From assembly GCA_001797675.1 (NCBI GenBank), contig MGQB01000038.1, positions 1-64,000 of the forward strand: a DNA stretch of 64,000 nt. Direction: 5' to 3'. A program made the position numbers and the translations under genes. The first letter of the stretch is position 1, and every line of letters starts with the position of its first letter. Origin of the DNA: Deltaproteobacteria bacterium RBG_13_43_22. Lineage in GTDB: Bacteria > Desulfobacterota > RBG-13-43-22. The notes under the pieces were generated by a model. It searched no databases, was not told the DNA's origin, and saw only the letters and a list, made by a program, of their open reading frames with translations. Positions 41,418-52,164 of this stretch are shown piece after piece.

Positions 41418-42359
41418 TCAGCCTCTTTTGTCTTTAGGCGGCTCAGGCGGCCTGGGATTCTTGTAACCGGTCAGCAGCGTCTTGGGAACGAGGTCTGATA
41501 ACTGTTCCAGTGTCCAAACCTTCCCGTTATTGAATATTTGTATCGTCTCGATCGGCTCGGAGTAGATGCCGATTTTATCCCCCACGGCTGAGAATACCTT
41601 GCCATTGATATTCCAAGCCTCATCGGTGCACAGGTAGACCGCGATGGGAGGAACCCATTCAGGTCCCGGCATATTTATTAAGGCTTCATAAGCCTCTTTA
41701 GTCAAAACGCCGGCTTCAAACCTTTTCTTAAAGCCTGCCTTCACCTCTTCGTTAACCGTCATCCGGGTGGCCGCCGCCGGGGCAAGGCAATTACAGGTGA
41801 TGCCATACCCGCCCAATTCCCGGGCCGCCGCTCGGGTGAAGCTCACGATAGCTCCTTTAGCGGCTGCATAATTGATCTGGCCGATGTTCCCCAGCCAGGC
41901 ACTTGAAGTGGAAAGGATGATTCTCCCCCGCCTTTGCTCTCTCATGATCCCGGCCGCCCATCGGGCGGTATTAAAAGTGGTGTAGAGGTGGACCTTGAGA
42001 ACCATGTCCCAATCCTGCTCCGTCATGTTCCAGAGCATCTTTTCCCGGTTGATGCCGGCCGCATTGACCAGAATATCCAGTCGTCCGAAGTGATCCATAC
42101 AGCTACGAACAATTTCCCCGGCCGCATTATAATCAACAGCAGAGGCATAATTCGAAACCGCGACGCCACCACTCTTCTGGATCCTTTCTACAATCTTATC
42201 AGCGGGTGAGGTATCCGTCCCCGTTCCATCCCTGGCCCCTCCTGGATCGTTAACCATCACCCTGGCTCCTTCGGAGGCTAAGGCCAAGGCAATTTCCCCG
42301 CCGATGCCTCCACCCCCTCCAACCACGATGGCCCCTTTATCTTTTAATCGCTCGCCCAT
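41418..42359 (-). CDS. Short-chain dehydrogenase, MFE-2 type 3-hydroxyacyl-CoA dehydrogenase-like
   Basis: 313 aa. NAD(P) motif VVGGGGGIGGEIALALASEG (12-31), NAAG near 97, and catalytic Ser-Tyr-Lys in STSSAWLGNIGQINYAAAKG. The C-terminal extension (IEGWNING-like AWNINGKVFSAVGDKIGIYS) is seen in the dehydrogenase part of MFE-2 and 17-beta-HSD4-like enzymes that oxidise 3-hydroxyacyl-CoA. AGGAGG precedes the ATG. It lies 18 nt upstream of the mutase gene in the same direction, so the two are probably co-transcribed. Confidence 0.82.
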   Translation of the reverse strand: MGERLKDKGAIVVGGGGGIGGEIALALASEGARVMVNDPGGARDGTGTDTSPADKIVERIQKSGGVAVSNYASAVDYNAAGEIVRSCMDHFGRLDILVNAAGINREKMLWNMTEQDWDMVLKVHLYTTFNTARWAAGIMREQRRGRIILSTSSAWLGNIGQINYAAAKGAIVSFTRAAARELGGYGITCNCLAPAAATRMTVNEEVKAGFKKRFEAGVLTKEAYEALINMPGPEWVPPIAVYLCTDEAWNINGKVFSAVGDKIGIYSEPIETIQIFNNGKVWTLEQLSDLVPKTLLTGYKNPRPPEPPKDKRG

Positions 42360-42479
42360 CTCCTGACCTCCTATCTCTTTTTTTCTGATAAAGCCACTAA
42401 AATTCCCCTAGAGTTCCAGGTGGATTTGCAGACGTTATGGTTTATTATTCCCCAATCAACAGCTTCCCTGCCCGCCTTT

Positions 42480-44252
42480 TCAGACCCTGAAATAACCTTT
42501 TGGATCAAAGGTCCGGAGGACCATAAGCTCCTCTTGATCCGGGCCTGGTATGACCTCAAGAAAAGGGGACACTTTAAGAGCCCACCCGCATTTGTTTTTG
42601 ATGGCCTGTATTGGATCGTCCTGGGCGGGTATTTCCGGATTGGTGAGGCAGCCGGTCAAGATCAGGTCGCTGTCGTCACCTGTCTTTTCAAAGATCCCGA
42701 AATCGGACACGACTGTTTTTACTCTATCGCCGGGGCAGGAGATATAGGCCACCTTTTCTACAAATCGATTGGTTGCTTGATTCATGACCACAACCACTTC
42801 AACGGCGTTTACCGCATCATTACCGCCGCCGGCTCCCGAGAGATAAAGCCGACCCGGTATCTTGGTAGAGTTGATATTGCCCTGCCTGTCGATCTCACCC
42901 CCTCCAAGAACGGCCAGACATTGGCTGTTATCGCGTCCAACCAAAACCCCGTATGCGTCCACAACGTCGGTCATCATCTTGCAGGTTGCGGCGGTGGGAA
43001 GACTTAATATAGCCGGGTTCCCCGGCCTTGGGGCATAGCCCCAGAAACCGGATCCCAAAAGCAGGTGGACATCATAGGCTCGCTCCTTCAGTTGATAATA
43101 GGCGATCCATCCGGCCAGGGTCGCAATTCCAGCCCCAACCAAAATGGTCTTGTATCCAAATTCAAGCACTTTTTCTCTTATCTTGCGGGCCGCTGCCAAA
43201 ATCATCTGCTCCTTGGGGTTCACCCTCTCATTGACCACCGGAGAAACTGAAACCTTTTTTAAATCCCCTTTCCATAAATTTTTCTTGGCAGGTTCCTTAA
43301 GAGAAGCCCTTTTCCGGGTTCCCAATTTTTTCAAAAAATCATCATGAGAAGGACAATCCAGGATCCATTGTTTTATCCAGGAATCCAGCCTGGTGCGGTC
43401 CCGGCTTGCTGTTTGCTCTTCTTCCTGGAACGGGTAATCCTCCTTATAGGCTTCAACCCCTTTTAGTCCGGGGTTGACCAAGCACCCCGGGTGGGCTCCC
43501 ATAGGACAAACCGAAACCGAAAGGACCATAGAACCAGGGATATCGACCAAAAAAGAGTGCCGTCTTATAAAATCGGTCGACACTAATCTTTCTACCGTTA
43601 CCACGACCCCCTTCAGACTTGCTTTCGGCCCCCAGGCGCCTTCTCCGGTACTTTTCGCCGGACCAATAATCGTATTACCGTATCGGTCAGCGACCCAGCC
43701 GTGGGCCAGGGAGAGGTCTGGGTTCAGGGCTTTGACCAGTCCCAACTTCTTTCGGCTTCCAAAGGGATCTTCGATCACCCGAAAAGAATCTCCATTTTCT
43801 TCAGCCATACTGCTGCCCATTATGGACTTGGTCGGCATAAAGCCTACACCAAAGGCCCCGCCCATTAATCTCTGGACAAACGAATAGAGGGACCAATTCT
43901 CTATCTCTATTTTCCCCTCGGCATATGCCCGCTGAACTACACGGGCCGGTCTTAGCGCCGGATGCCCCTCGGCACAAAGAGTCGTAATAACTTTTTTTAA
44001 CAGACCGCCGTGAATCATGCCTATTCCATAAAGGGGAAGCACACTCGTAATTAAAGTAAACCCCGGCGCCCTCCCCCAGAATTGCCTCAAAACTTCGCGG
44101 GCAGCTGCCCCTGCCCCTTCACGAATGTGTAACTTCATCCCGGGCTCGACATGACATCTTATGGCCTCCTCAAGGCTCCTGACCTTGTCGCACCCCTCAT
44201 TTCTCCTCAGCTTAAAGGTCCCTTCGAGGAAAGTCTCAACCCTGTTTTCCAT
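42480..44252 (-). CDS. Fused two-subunit CoA-transferase, IpdAB/glutaconate CoA-transferase-like
   Basis: 590 aa with two family I CoA-transferase halves. The alpha-like half (about 1-300) has LEEAIRCHVEPGMKLHIREG, LRQFWGRAPGFTLI and SLAHGWVADRYGNTIIG; the beta-like half (about 335-590) has MILAAARKI, LVGAGIATLAGWIAYYQLKE and LGGGEIDRQGNINSTKIPG. IpdA and IpdB, the steroid-ring hydrolase subunits, and GctAB are normally separate genes. About 35 linker residues join them here. AAGGGG lies upstream. The cluster with an SDR and a mutase suggests ring or branched-chain acid breakdown; whether it transfers CoA or hydrolyses is open. Confidence 0.8.
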   Translation of the reverse strand: MENRVETFLEGTFKLRRNEGCDKVRSLEEAIRCHVEPGMKLHIREGAGAAAREVLRQFWGRAPGFTLITSVLPLYGIGMIHGGLLKKVITTLCAEGHPALRPARVVQRAYAEGKIEIENWSLYSFVQRLMGGAFGVGFMPTKSIMGSSMAEENGDSFRVIEDPFGSRKKLGLVKALNPDLSLAHGWVADRYGNTIIGPAKSTGEGAWGPKASLKGVVVTVERLVSTDFIRRHSFLVDIPGSMVLSVSVCPMGAHPGCLVNPGLKGVEAYKEDYPFQEEEQTASRDRTRLDSWIKQWILDCPSHDDFLKKLGTRKRASLKEPAKKNLWKGDLKKVSVSPVVNERVNPKEQMILAAARKIREKVLEFGYKTILVGAGIATLAGWIAYYQLKERAYDVHLLLGSGFWGYAPRPGNPAILSLPTAATCKMMTDVVDAYGVLVGRDNSQCLAVLGGGEIDRQGNINSTKIPGRLYLSGAGGGNDAVNAVEVVVVMNQATNRFVEKVAYISCPGDRVKTVVSDFGIFEKTGDDSDLILTGCLTNPEIPAQDDPIQAIKNKCGWALKVSPFLEVIPGPDQEELMVLRTFDPKGYFRV

Positions 44253-44309
44253 CTCAACCCCTTGATAACGAGCTTAACTCCCTGCCCGGCCTAAGTCCTC
44301 AACTAACTT

Positions 44310-44430
44310 TGAACAGGAATAGCGAGCGCATTCCCCGCAGCTTGCTGCGTGGGTTAGCGAGCGAGCTACAACAAATAAACCCTTTCCTTACCTGGAAGAT
44401 TCCCTGCACCTTGGTGCAGGGAGCTTCAAT
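44310..44430 (+). repeat. Dispersed hairpin repeat family A (A5)
   Basis: A 121-bp copy differing from A2 in only a few bases. It lies directly upstream of the fused CoA-transferase gene. Confidence 0.93.
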
Positions 44431-44490
44431 AGTTTTGAAAAAATCTCCGGTTGATCTCTTTTTTAGCTCCAAAATATAAAAAAACCGGGT

Positions 44491-45075
44491 TTATGACCCC
44501 ATAGACTCCTGGTTCCTTTTCTTTAACCTCACAAAGCGGGGCACTTTTCGTAAGTATTCTTCGTATTCCGATCCAAGCCTCTGTAGCAGCCACGGCTCTT
44601 CAGCAAACGGTACTAATATCAGAGGAATAATCCAAACTAAGGCGGCCAATATCGTAACCCCTGAACTCGTAACAAAAGACCACCCGATAAGTGCCACTAT
44701 AAAGCCCAAATATTGCGGATTCCGTGAAATGCGGTACGGTCCGCGAAGGATGAGGGGTCCTTCGTTGCCATAGGTTGATGACGGGCCGAGGATAATTACA
44801 GACCAAAGACCAAAGCCAATCCCGCCAACCGAAAGGGGTACCCCCAACCCAATTTGCATCCATGGAGGCAGAGGAAAGCTCCCCTGGTCAAGTATTCCAA
44901 CACCAACGATGCCGATAGTCGAAATATCGAAAAGGCCCCACAGGAAAAAGAGTTTCCAAGATGAAGATTTATCCGGTGGATAAATTCTATGAGCGGGAAA
45001 CAAAATACTGAATACGATAGATATCGTCGCCAATATCTGTGCAACTATTATTAACAAGAAGAAAAATGTAATCAT
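44491..45075 (-). CDS. Membrane methyltransferase, isoprenylcysteine carboxyl methyltransferase family
   Basis: 194 aa with about five hydrophobic segments. The C-terminal part carries the ICMT/PEMT motif: GPYRISRNPQYLGFIVALIG (about 113-132) and EEPWLLQRLGSEYEEYLRKV (158-177), which bind S-adenosylmethionine and the lipid substrate. Bacterial members methylate unknown small lipids or phospholipid head groups. No operon partner. Confidence 0.8.
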   Translation of the reverse strand: MITFFFLLIIVAQILATISIVFSILFPAHRIYPPDKSSSWKLFFLWGLFDISTIGIVGVGILDQGSFPLPPWMQIGLGVPLSVGGIGFGLWSVIILGPSSTYGNEGPLILRGPYRISRNPQYLGFIVALIGWSFVTSSGVTILAALVWIIPLILVPFAEEPWLLQRLGSEYEEYLRKVPRFVRLKKRNQESMGS

Positions 45076-45156
45076 GGGTATAGGATTATATAAAGTGACC
45101 TAATACGAATTCCAAAACCTGCGCGGGCAATCCCTAATGACAATAACCCGACGCGT

Positions 45157-46162
<1,006 letters not shown>

Positions 46163-47779
46163 ATGAATATCGGAAGACTGGCGGAAGATAATATTAAAAG
46201 GTTTGATGAATACGAACTGGTTAATTTCGAAGGACAGTGGCATACCAATGTAACAATAAACCTCATGGCCAACAGGCTGGGTAACGCCCTAAAAAGCCTG
46301 GGGGTCAAAAAAGGCGACCGGGTGGGGGTCCAGTTGTTGAACTGTCCCCAGCTCATACAGGCTTTTTTTGCTGTTTTTAAAATCGGGGCGATCCTGGTTC
46401 CGGTGAACCCGTCCCTGCGGGTTCATGACCTTACCTATCTGTATCAGGACGCCGGCATGACCGTCCTGATCAGCAGTCTGGATTATCTGGACCCTATCAG
46501 AGAGGCTCGCCGCCAGGCCAAAGAACTCCAGCAGATCATCCTGATCGAAGAGACGGTGCCCCAGGATGTTCTTTCCTATAATCTCTTAATCCAAAACCAT
46601 CCGAGTGAGCTGGCCATTGAAGAAACGGACAACGACGATACCGCGGTGATGATTTATACCGCGGGCACCACAGGAAATCCGAAAGGGGTGATGCTCACCC
46701 ATTATAACTGGTACACCCATGTCACCGGATATTATGATTTGGTCCTGCTGGACTCCTGGGGGGTTTCCACACAAGGGCCGATTCAGGAACGGGATGACGG
46801 GCAGGGTAAAACCGCGGCCAAAACAGCGCCCAAAACAGGGGAAATATTCGGCGTTACCCGGAACCGGATTTCTTTAATCACCCTTCCCTTATTCCACGGA
46901 TACGGGGTTTTCGCCTTGAGTCTGGAGTTCCTGACCGGGGGAAAACTGATCCTGCTCAGCCGATGGGAGGCCGAGGAAGCGATGAAACGCATTGAACAAT
47001 ACCAGATCACGGAATTTCGCGGTGTGCCGACCATGTATATCCAGTTGCTTAACCACCCCGCCGCCTCAAAATATGATTTGAGTTCCCTGAAGACCTGCAT
47101 CTGCGGTTCCGCCCCGATGCCCCTGGAGGTGGCCCGTAATTGGAAGGAGAAATACGGCATTGATATCTGGGAAGGGTATGGACTAAGCGAAGCAACCACC
47201 GTAAACTGCGGAAACGTAGCCGAGAGGCGGCCTCCTAAATACGGCTCCATCGGCCGGTGTTACCAAAAAGCCAATACCATCAAGATATTCGATGAACATG
47301 ACCGTGAGGTCCCGCCCGGGCAAATGGGAGAAATCGTCATTAAAGGGCCGGGGGTGATGAAAGGGTATTGGAATAAACCCGTAGAAACGGCAGCCGCTGT
47401 CCGGAACGGCTGGCTGCACACCGGGGATATCGGATATGCCGACAAAGACGGCTACCTTTACTTAACCGACCGGAAGAAGGACCTGATCATTCGTGGTGGA
47501 GAGAATATTTATCCCAAGGAAATAGAGAATATTCTCCATATGCATCCCCAAGTGTTGGAGGCAGGGGTCATCGGCGTACCTGATCCCGTTTATGGCGAGG
47601 TAGTCAAGGCCTTTATTGTTCTTAAAACGGCTGGATCGGTCAGTGAAGAAGACCTGATAAAATTTTGCAAGGAAAAATTACCCACCTATAAAAGACCGAA
47701 AACGATACAGTTTATGGATGATCTGCCGAAGAGTGCGCTCGGTAAAATACTGAGGAGGGAACTCCGGACCATCGGCTGA
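46163..47779 (+). CDS. Long-chain-type acyl-CoA synthetase
   Basis: 538 aa from ATG 46163 (AAAGGAAAGG upstream; ATG 46133 lacks one). Motifs: VMIYTAGTTGNPKGVMLTH near 166-184, YGLSEATT, GWLHTGDIGYADKDG, DRKKDLIIRGGENIYPKEIE and PKSALGKILRREL with the C-terminal Lys. The insert near residues 205-230 (KTAAKTAPKTG) is a low-complexity surface loop. It activates a fatty acid with ATP and CoA. The radical SAM gene 50 nt downstream is co-directional. Confidence 0.88.
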   Translation: MNIGRLAEDNIKRFDEYELVNFEGQWHTNVTINLMANRLGNALKSLGVKKGDRVGVQLLNCPQLIQAFFAVFKIGAILVPVNPSLRVHDLTYLYQDAGMTVLISSLDYLDPIREARRQAKELQQIILIEETVPQDVLSYNLLIQNHPSELAIEETDNDDTAVMIYTAGTTGNPKGVMLTHYNWYTHVTGYYDLVLLDSWGVSTQGPIQERDDGQGKTAAKTAPKTGEIFGVTRNRISLITLPLFHGYGVFALSLEFLTGGKLILLSRWEAEEAMKRIEQYQITEFRGVPTMYIQLLNHPAASKYDLSSLKTCICGSAPMPLEVARNWKEKYGIDIWEGYGLSEATTVNCGNVAERRPPKYGSIGRCYQKANTIKIFDEHDREVPPGQMGEIVIKGPGVMKGYWNKPVETAAAVRNGWLHTGDIGYADKDGYLYLTDRKKDLIIRGGENIYPKEIENILHMHPQVLEAGVIGVPDPVYGEVVKAFIVLKTAGSVSEEDLIKFCKEKLPTYKRPKTIQFMDDLPKSALGKILRRELRTIG

Positions 47780-47829
47780 GTCCAACGGATCGATCGTCTA
47801 AAACAAATCCTTAGCGATGGAGATGACCT

Positions 47830-49230
47830 ATGAAAATTACGATCATTTTTCCCGCTCGTGAGATCGAGGTCGGGCGGGCCATGATCCCGGTCATGCCCCT
47901 GGCACCGACACTCCTGGCAGCCCTGACCCCCCAGGAACATGATGTCACCCTGGTGGACATGGTCTATGGGGACCGGGTGGACTATGAAGGGCCTTGTGAC
48001 CTGGTGGCTATTACCATCCGGACCCCTCTGGCCGTCAAGGCCTACGAAATAGCCGATCGTTTCCGAGCCCAGGGCACCCCGGTGGTTCTGGGCGGGCCTC
48101 ACGTTTTTGCCTTTCCCGCAGAGGCCAAAGGTCATGCCTCGGCCGTGGCTATTGGTGAGGCTGAGGAGCTCTGGTCCCGGATCCTGGAGGATGGGCAAAG
48201 CGGGATGCTGCAGGATTTCTACGTCTCCGGCCCCTACAAGCTTGAATCCCTCACCGGCAGTGTCTATCATGTTCCCCAGCGCCCCGACCTTTCCAAGGTC
48301 CCCATGATGCGCCGTGACCTCCTGCCGCGGAAAAGATACTTAATGGACTCCATCTTCACCACCCGGGGTTGTCCGAATTTCTGCCGTTTCTGCCCGGTCA
48401 CACCCCTATTCGGCCCCCAGATCCGCCACCGCCCTATTGACCAGGTTGTGGCCGAGGTGGAGACCCTGCGAAAATATTATTTCAACGTGGACGACAGTGT
48501 TTTCGGCCATCCTCAACTGGTCAAACCCCCCGAAGAAAACCGCTATTACCTGGATCTCTACAGCGAACTGGCCCGGTTGAGATCCAAAAGACTCTGGAGC
48601 GGAGCCGGGGGCCTGTCTGCGGTCAATTACAAGGACGGCCGCAGGATCATCGAGTTGGCGGCCGAAAGCGGTCTATGCTCCATTGCCGCAGGCCTGGAGT
48701 CGCTGACCGGTTCGGGTCAAAAACAGTCCGGCGCCTGGCGTAAACTCCACTTCACCTCACCCGATGTCTTTGATGAACGCATCCTGAAAGAGAATATCCG
48801 GACCCTCCAGGGGCTGGGAATAGAGATTATGGGCTTCTTCGTGGTCGGTTGGGACGAAGACACCCTGGAAACGTATCAACGGACCCTCGATTTCTGCGAT
48901 GAAACGAAGATCATCCCGATGATCTTGACCTTGGCCCCGATGCCGGGAAGCCCGGTCTATGAGGAGTATTTGGAACAAGGCCGGATCCTGACCGGACTTC
49001 CCTGGGATCGCTACGGCGGGGAAGCCGTTGTTTTCCGGCATCCCGCGATGGACCCCGAATCAATGCAGACCGAAAATGGACGGGTCATGCAGGAGGGGTT
49101 TACCTGGGGAAGGATCTTCGCCCGGACCTGGCATACCTTCTGGCACCGTCCTTCCCCGGGGGTGGCGATGAATTCGTTCTTTACCCAGATGGGCATGCAG
49201 AAGACCTTCAAATACCTTTTGGGGAAATAG
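47830..49230 (+). CDS. B12-binding-domain radical SAM protein
   Basis: 466 aa. An N-terminal Rossmann-like cobalamin-binding domain (about 1-150, with VVLGGPHVFAFPAE) precedes the radical SAM cluster motif TRGCPNFCRFCPV (CxxxCxxC, about 177-189). The TIM-barrel continues to about 390. There is no visible DxHxxG, so cobalamin may bind without a His ligand. Family members include methylases and ring-forming enzymes of lipid biosynthesis. GGAG precedes the ATG. Substrate unknown. Confidence 0.83.
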   Translation: MKITIIFPAREIEVGRAMIPVMPLAPTLLAALTPQEHDVTLVDMVYGDRVDYEGPCDLVAITIRTPLAVKAYEIADRFRAQGTPVVLGGPHVFAFPAEAKGHASAVAIGEAEELWSRILEDGQSGMLQDFYVSGPYKLESLTGSVYHVPQRPDLSKVPMMRRDLLPRKRYLMDSIFTTRGCPNFCRFCPVTPLFGPQIRHRPIDQVVAEVETLRKYYFNVDDSVFGHPQLVKPPEENRYYLDLYSELARLRSKRLWSGAGGLSAVNYKDGRRIIELAAESGLCSIAAGLESLTGSGQKQSGAWRKLHFTSPDVFDERILKENIRTLQGLGIEIMGFFVVGWDEDTLETYQRTLDFCDETKIIPMILTLAPMPGSPVYEEYLEQGRILTGLPWDRYGGEAVVFRHPAMDPESMQTENGRVMQEGFTWGRIFARTWHTFWHRPSPGVAMNSFFTQMGMQKTFKYLLGK

Positions 49231-49285
49231 AGAAAGGCATCAATCCTGATGGAATCAGAAAAATTCAAAGCGGACTTTTCATCTT

Positions 49286-50491
49286 ATGAGCCCATTTAAA
49301 CTTCCCCTGGCTTTCGCTTCTCTTGAACAGGCCAATTTCCGATTGTTCTGGAGTGTTCAGCTTATATCCTTAATAGGTATTTGGATGCAGATAACGGCTC
49401 AGGGTTGGCTGGTTTACGATTTAACCTCTTCAAAATTTCTTCTGGGTCTGATCAATGCGGTCGGAGGACTTCCGATATTATTTTTAAGTCCATTCGGCGG
49501 TATCATTGCCGATCATTTCAATAAAAAGAAACTTCTGGTATTCACTCAAATCGCTTTTTCGGCAGGCGCGTTTTTGATCGGAATACTGATCTCTATAAAA
49601 ATAATCAATTTCCGGATCTTAATGGCGGTTGCTTTTGCCGGAGGGATCGTCAATGTAATTGACTCCCCCACCCGAATGTCCTTGATCGTCGAATTAATAG
49701 ACAAAAGGACTTTAGGAAATGCGATCGCCCTGAATTCTCTCGGATTTAATATCGCCCGGGTGATCGGACCTGCCCTGGCCGGGTATCTGGTCGGAGCGAT
49801 CGGAATAGACGTCTGTTTTTATCTTAATGCGGTTGCCTTCATCCCGGCTATTTTCGGGACCTATTTACTTAAAGGGGACTTTTCCGCAAAAGTTACCATG
49901 GGCAATTCCGTCAAAGAGGCCTTATTCGACGGAGCCAGATATGTCAGGGCCAATAAAAAAGTTTTTTATTCCCTTATGCTGGTAGCCACTTCTTCCACAT
50001 TCGTAATGCCCTTCGCCATATTAATGCCCGTATATGCCAAAGACATCTTGAACGTAGGCGCTCAGGGAATGGGGACCTTGATGGCCTTTTCCGGATTTGG
50101 CGCTCTTATCGGGGCTTATCTGCTGGCCCAGTTCAGTAATCGAATAGATTTTGTAAGATTCATCTATTACAGCACTATCTTGGTGGCCGGTTCGTTATTG
50201 TTTTTTGCCTTCTCGACCGTTTTCGCCTGGTCCTGCCTGTTTCTTACCTTGTTGGGTCTTGGAATTGTTATGCAGTTCGCTTCAATAAACACCTATATTC
50301 AGGGGGTGGTTCCAAACGAATTAAGAGGAAGGGTCATGAGTTTTTATACGTTATGCTTTATGGGCTTCATGCCCATAGGGGCATTTCAGGCCGGGGTCGT
50401 CTCTTATTTCATTGGAGCCCCTTTATCTCTGGCCCTGGGGGCCGTAGTCTTGTTTGTTCCGGTTTTGGTCATGCTTTTTCGGAAGCGATGA
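49286..50491 (+). CDS. MFS transporter, EntS/MFS_3 type exporter
   Basis: 401 aa, about 11-12 membrane segments. The N-terminal FRLFWSVQLISLIGIWMQ segment, DSPTRMSLIVELIDKRTLGN and LRGRVMSFYTLCFMGFMPIG match the MFS_3 group that includes the enterobactin exporter. It probably exports a small organic compound. It follows the radical SAM gene by 55 nt. The start has a weak ribosome-binding site. Confidence 0.8.
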   Translation: MSPFKLPLAFASLEQANFRLFWSVQLISLIGIWMQITAQGWLVYDLTSSKFLLGLINAVGGLPILFLSPFGGIIADHFNKKKLLVFTQIAFSAGAFLIGILISIKIINFRILMAVAFAGGIVNVIDSPTRMSLIVELIDKRTLGNAIALNSLGFNIARVIGPALAGYLVGAIGIDVCFYLNAVAFIPAIFGTYLLKGDFSAKVTMGNSVKEALFDGARYVRANKKVFYSLMLVATSSTFVMPFAILMPVYAKDILNVGAQGMGTLMAFSGFGALIGAYLLAQFSNRIDFVRFIYYSTILVAGSLLFFAFSTVFAWSCLFLTLLGLGIVMQFASINTYIQGVVPNELRGRVMSFYTLCFMGFMPIGAFQAGVVSYFIGAPLSLALGAVVLFVPVLVMLFRKR

Positions 50492-50559
50492 GATTCCTCT
50501 TTAAACTTTTTTTCGAAAAAATATATTCTTGCACACCGGCCTCAACGCCCCGTCCTCCT

Positions 50560-50636
50560 ACCCGGATTGAACAGGGGAATACCTTCAAGATCGAATACCT
50601 CCAGTTCCACTTCTTCCGGGACAACCTCTAATGATC
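50560..50636 (-). pseudogene. Fragment resembling NADPH-dependent FMN reductase
   Basis: Minus-strand translation gives RSLEVVPEEVELEVFDLEGI and then PLFNPG, the conserved early part of NADPH-dependent FMN reductases (elevfDLegIPlfN). Only about 25 residues remain and no start or active-site loop is present. The rest of 50492-51063 has no clear gene apart from the next promoter. Confidence 0.45.
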
Positions 50637-50927
50637 GGGGAACCTTTCATGCTGGACAATATTGGCCAAAGAGCGACCTGACTATCTTAAAGAAAAAATA
50701 GTCACGAAAGTTGAGCCCGTGCTCATTTCCCTGAACCTGACCGCCGAGTTCAAAGTGGGGAAACGGAGGATCCTCCCCCCTCCGGATCGAACACCGGGAG
50801 GCGTTTCCCAACGCCTCGCTTCACCGGACAGGACTAGACTAATATTTAAGATTACCCGGGAAAACATTTTCCGTGCGGCCTGCGAAACTCATCATCATAG
50901 CTATGATTATATTCTTATAAAATTATC

Positions 50928-50957
50928 TTGACATACAAAAACACCTCTGTTTATACT
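50928..50957 (+). promoter_or_regulatory. Sigma70-like promoter of the TRAP transporter operon
   Basis: TTGACA (50928-50933), 18 bp, TATACT (50952-50957), then CCAAGCACC. The -10 context (TATACTCCAA) is the same as in the promoter at 21126-21154. Confidence 0.65.
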
Positions 50958-51063
50958 CCAAGCACCTCAAAGCAAGGTCAAATCAAACACGTCGAATCAC
51001 AAGTTGCGGTTTTAACGAGAGGTTTTTTTCAATACTCTAACTTCATTGAAAAGGAGATCGAAC

Positions 51064-52101
51064 ATGAGAAAGAAATGGTTTTTTTTCGTTTTAATCGGTT
51101 TTTTTGTGGTTTCAATTGGAAGCATCGCCATGCCCCAACAGGCGGCCGGTCAACAGGTGATCAAGTGGAAAATGCAGTCCCACTGGCCTGCCAGCAGCGC
51201 ATCCTTCAAGCCCCTCAAGGATTATTTAGAAAAAGATTTAGTCAAGCTCACCAACGGGCGCCTGCAAGTAACCCTCTTTCCGGCCGCCGCCCTGGTACCG
51301 TCCAAGGAAATCTTCGGGGCCTGCCGCATGGGTACCATCGAAGCGGCGACAGCGTCCGGAGCCTACTGGATGAGCCAGATTCCCATTGCCGCCGTGGCGT
51401 CCAATTGTCCCATGACCTTCCGCACCCCCCAGGAAGGTCTGAATTTTCATTTTAAGCTCGGCTTTGAAAAGATGCTCAAGGACGCTCACATCAAGCACAA
51501 TCTTTTCTATTACACCGAGAAGATTTATCCGACGGCCTTGATAAGTAAAAAACCCATCACAAGGATTGAAGATTTCAAGGGATACAAAGTCCGTTCCTCC
51601 GGTGCTATCGCCGACATGTTGAAGGATCTCGGCGCCTCCCCCGTTTTAATTCCCGGTGAAGAACTTTATCTCTCTCTGCAAACCGGTGTCGTCGATGGAG
51701 CCCACTGGGGGGCAGCCGGCGGCGCCTTGACCATGAAACTCTGCGAGGTCGCCAAGTATTACATCCAGCCCGACCTGGCCATGGCCGGAACCGATGTGAT
51801 TGTAATCAACAAAGCGGCCTTTGAGGCCCTGCCTAAAGACCTCCAGCAGATTCTCGATAAGGCCTTGACTGATCGCGTATACAAAAGAACGGAAGAATAT
51901 GTAACAGACGAAAAAGTAGCCCTGGAAACCATGATCAAGAATTACAACGTCAAGGTTTCCACCCTGCCGCCGGCGGATCAGAAAAAGATGATGGTGTCGG
52001 CCATGAAGCAATGGGACAAGGTAGCGTCCAAAGACGCCGATTCGGCCAAAGCCGTCGCCATGTTGAAGAAATATCTCAAAGAACTCGGCCACATTGATTG
52101 A
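51064..52101 (+). CDS. dctP: TRAP transporter substrate-binding protein, DctP family
   Basis: 345 aa from ATG 51064 (AAGGAG upstream). Signal peptide about 1-30 (KKWFFFVLIGFFVV). DctP motifs include WKMQSHWPASSASFKPLKDY (about 34-53), GEELYLSLQTGVVDGAHWGA and FKGYKVRSSG, where the Arg binds the carboxylate of the ligand. It delivers an organic acid to the DctQM permease. Ligand unknown; dctQ and dctM follow. Confidence 0.9.
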   Translation: MRKKWFFFVLIGFFVVSIGSIAMPQQAAGQQVIKWKMQSHWPASSASFKPLKDYLEKDLVKLTNGRLQVTLFPAAALVPSKEIFGACRMGTIEAATASGAYWMSQIPIAAVASNCPMTFRTPQEGLNFHFKLGFEKMLKDAHIKHNLFYYTEKIYPTALISKKPITRIEDFKGYKVRSSGAIADMLKDLGASPVLIPGEELYLSLQTGVVDGAHWGAAGGALTMKLCEVAKYYIQPDLAMAGTDVIVINKAAFEALPKDLQQILDKALTDRVYKRTEEYVTDEKVALETMIKNYNVKVSTLPPADQKKMMVSAMKQWDKVASKDADSAKAVAMLKKYLKELGHID

Positions 52102-52164
52102 TCCTTTGCCTGGGTTAGGAACCATGAACCTTGCTCATTCCTCATGCGGGAGGTAAAAACGCTC

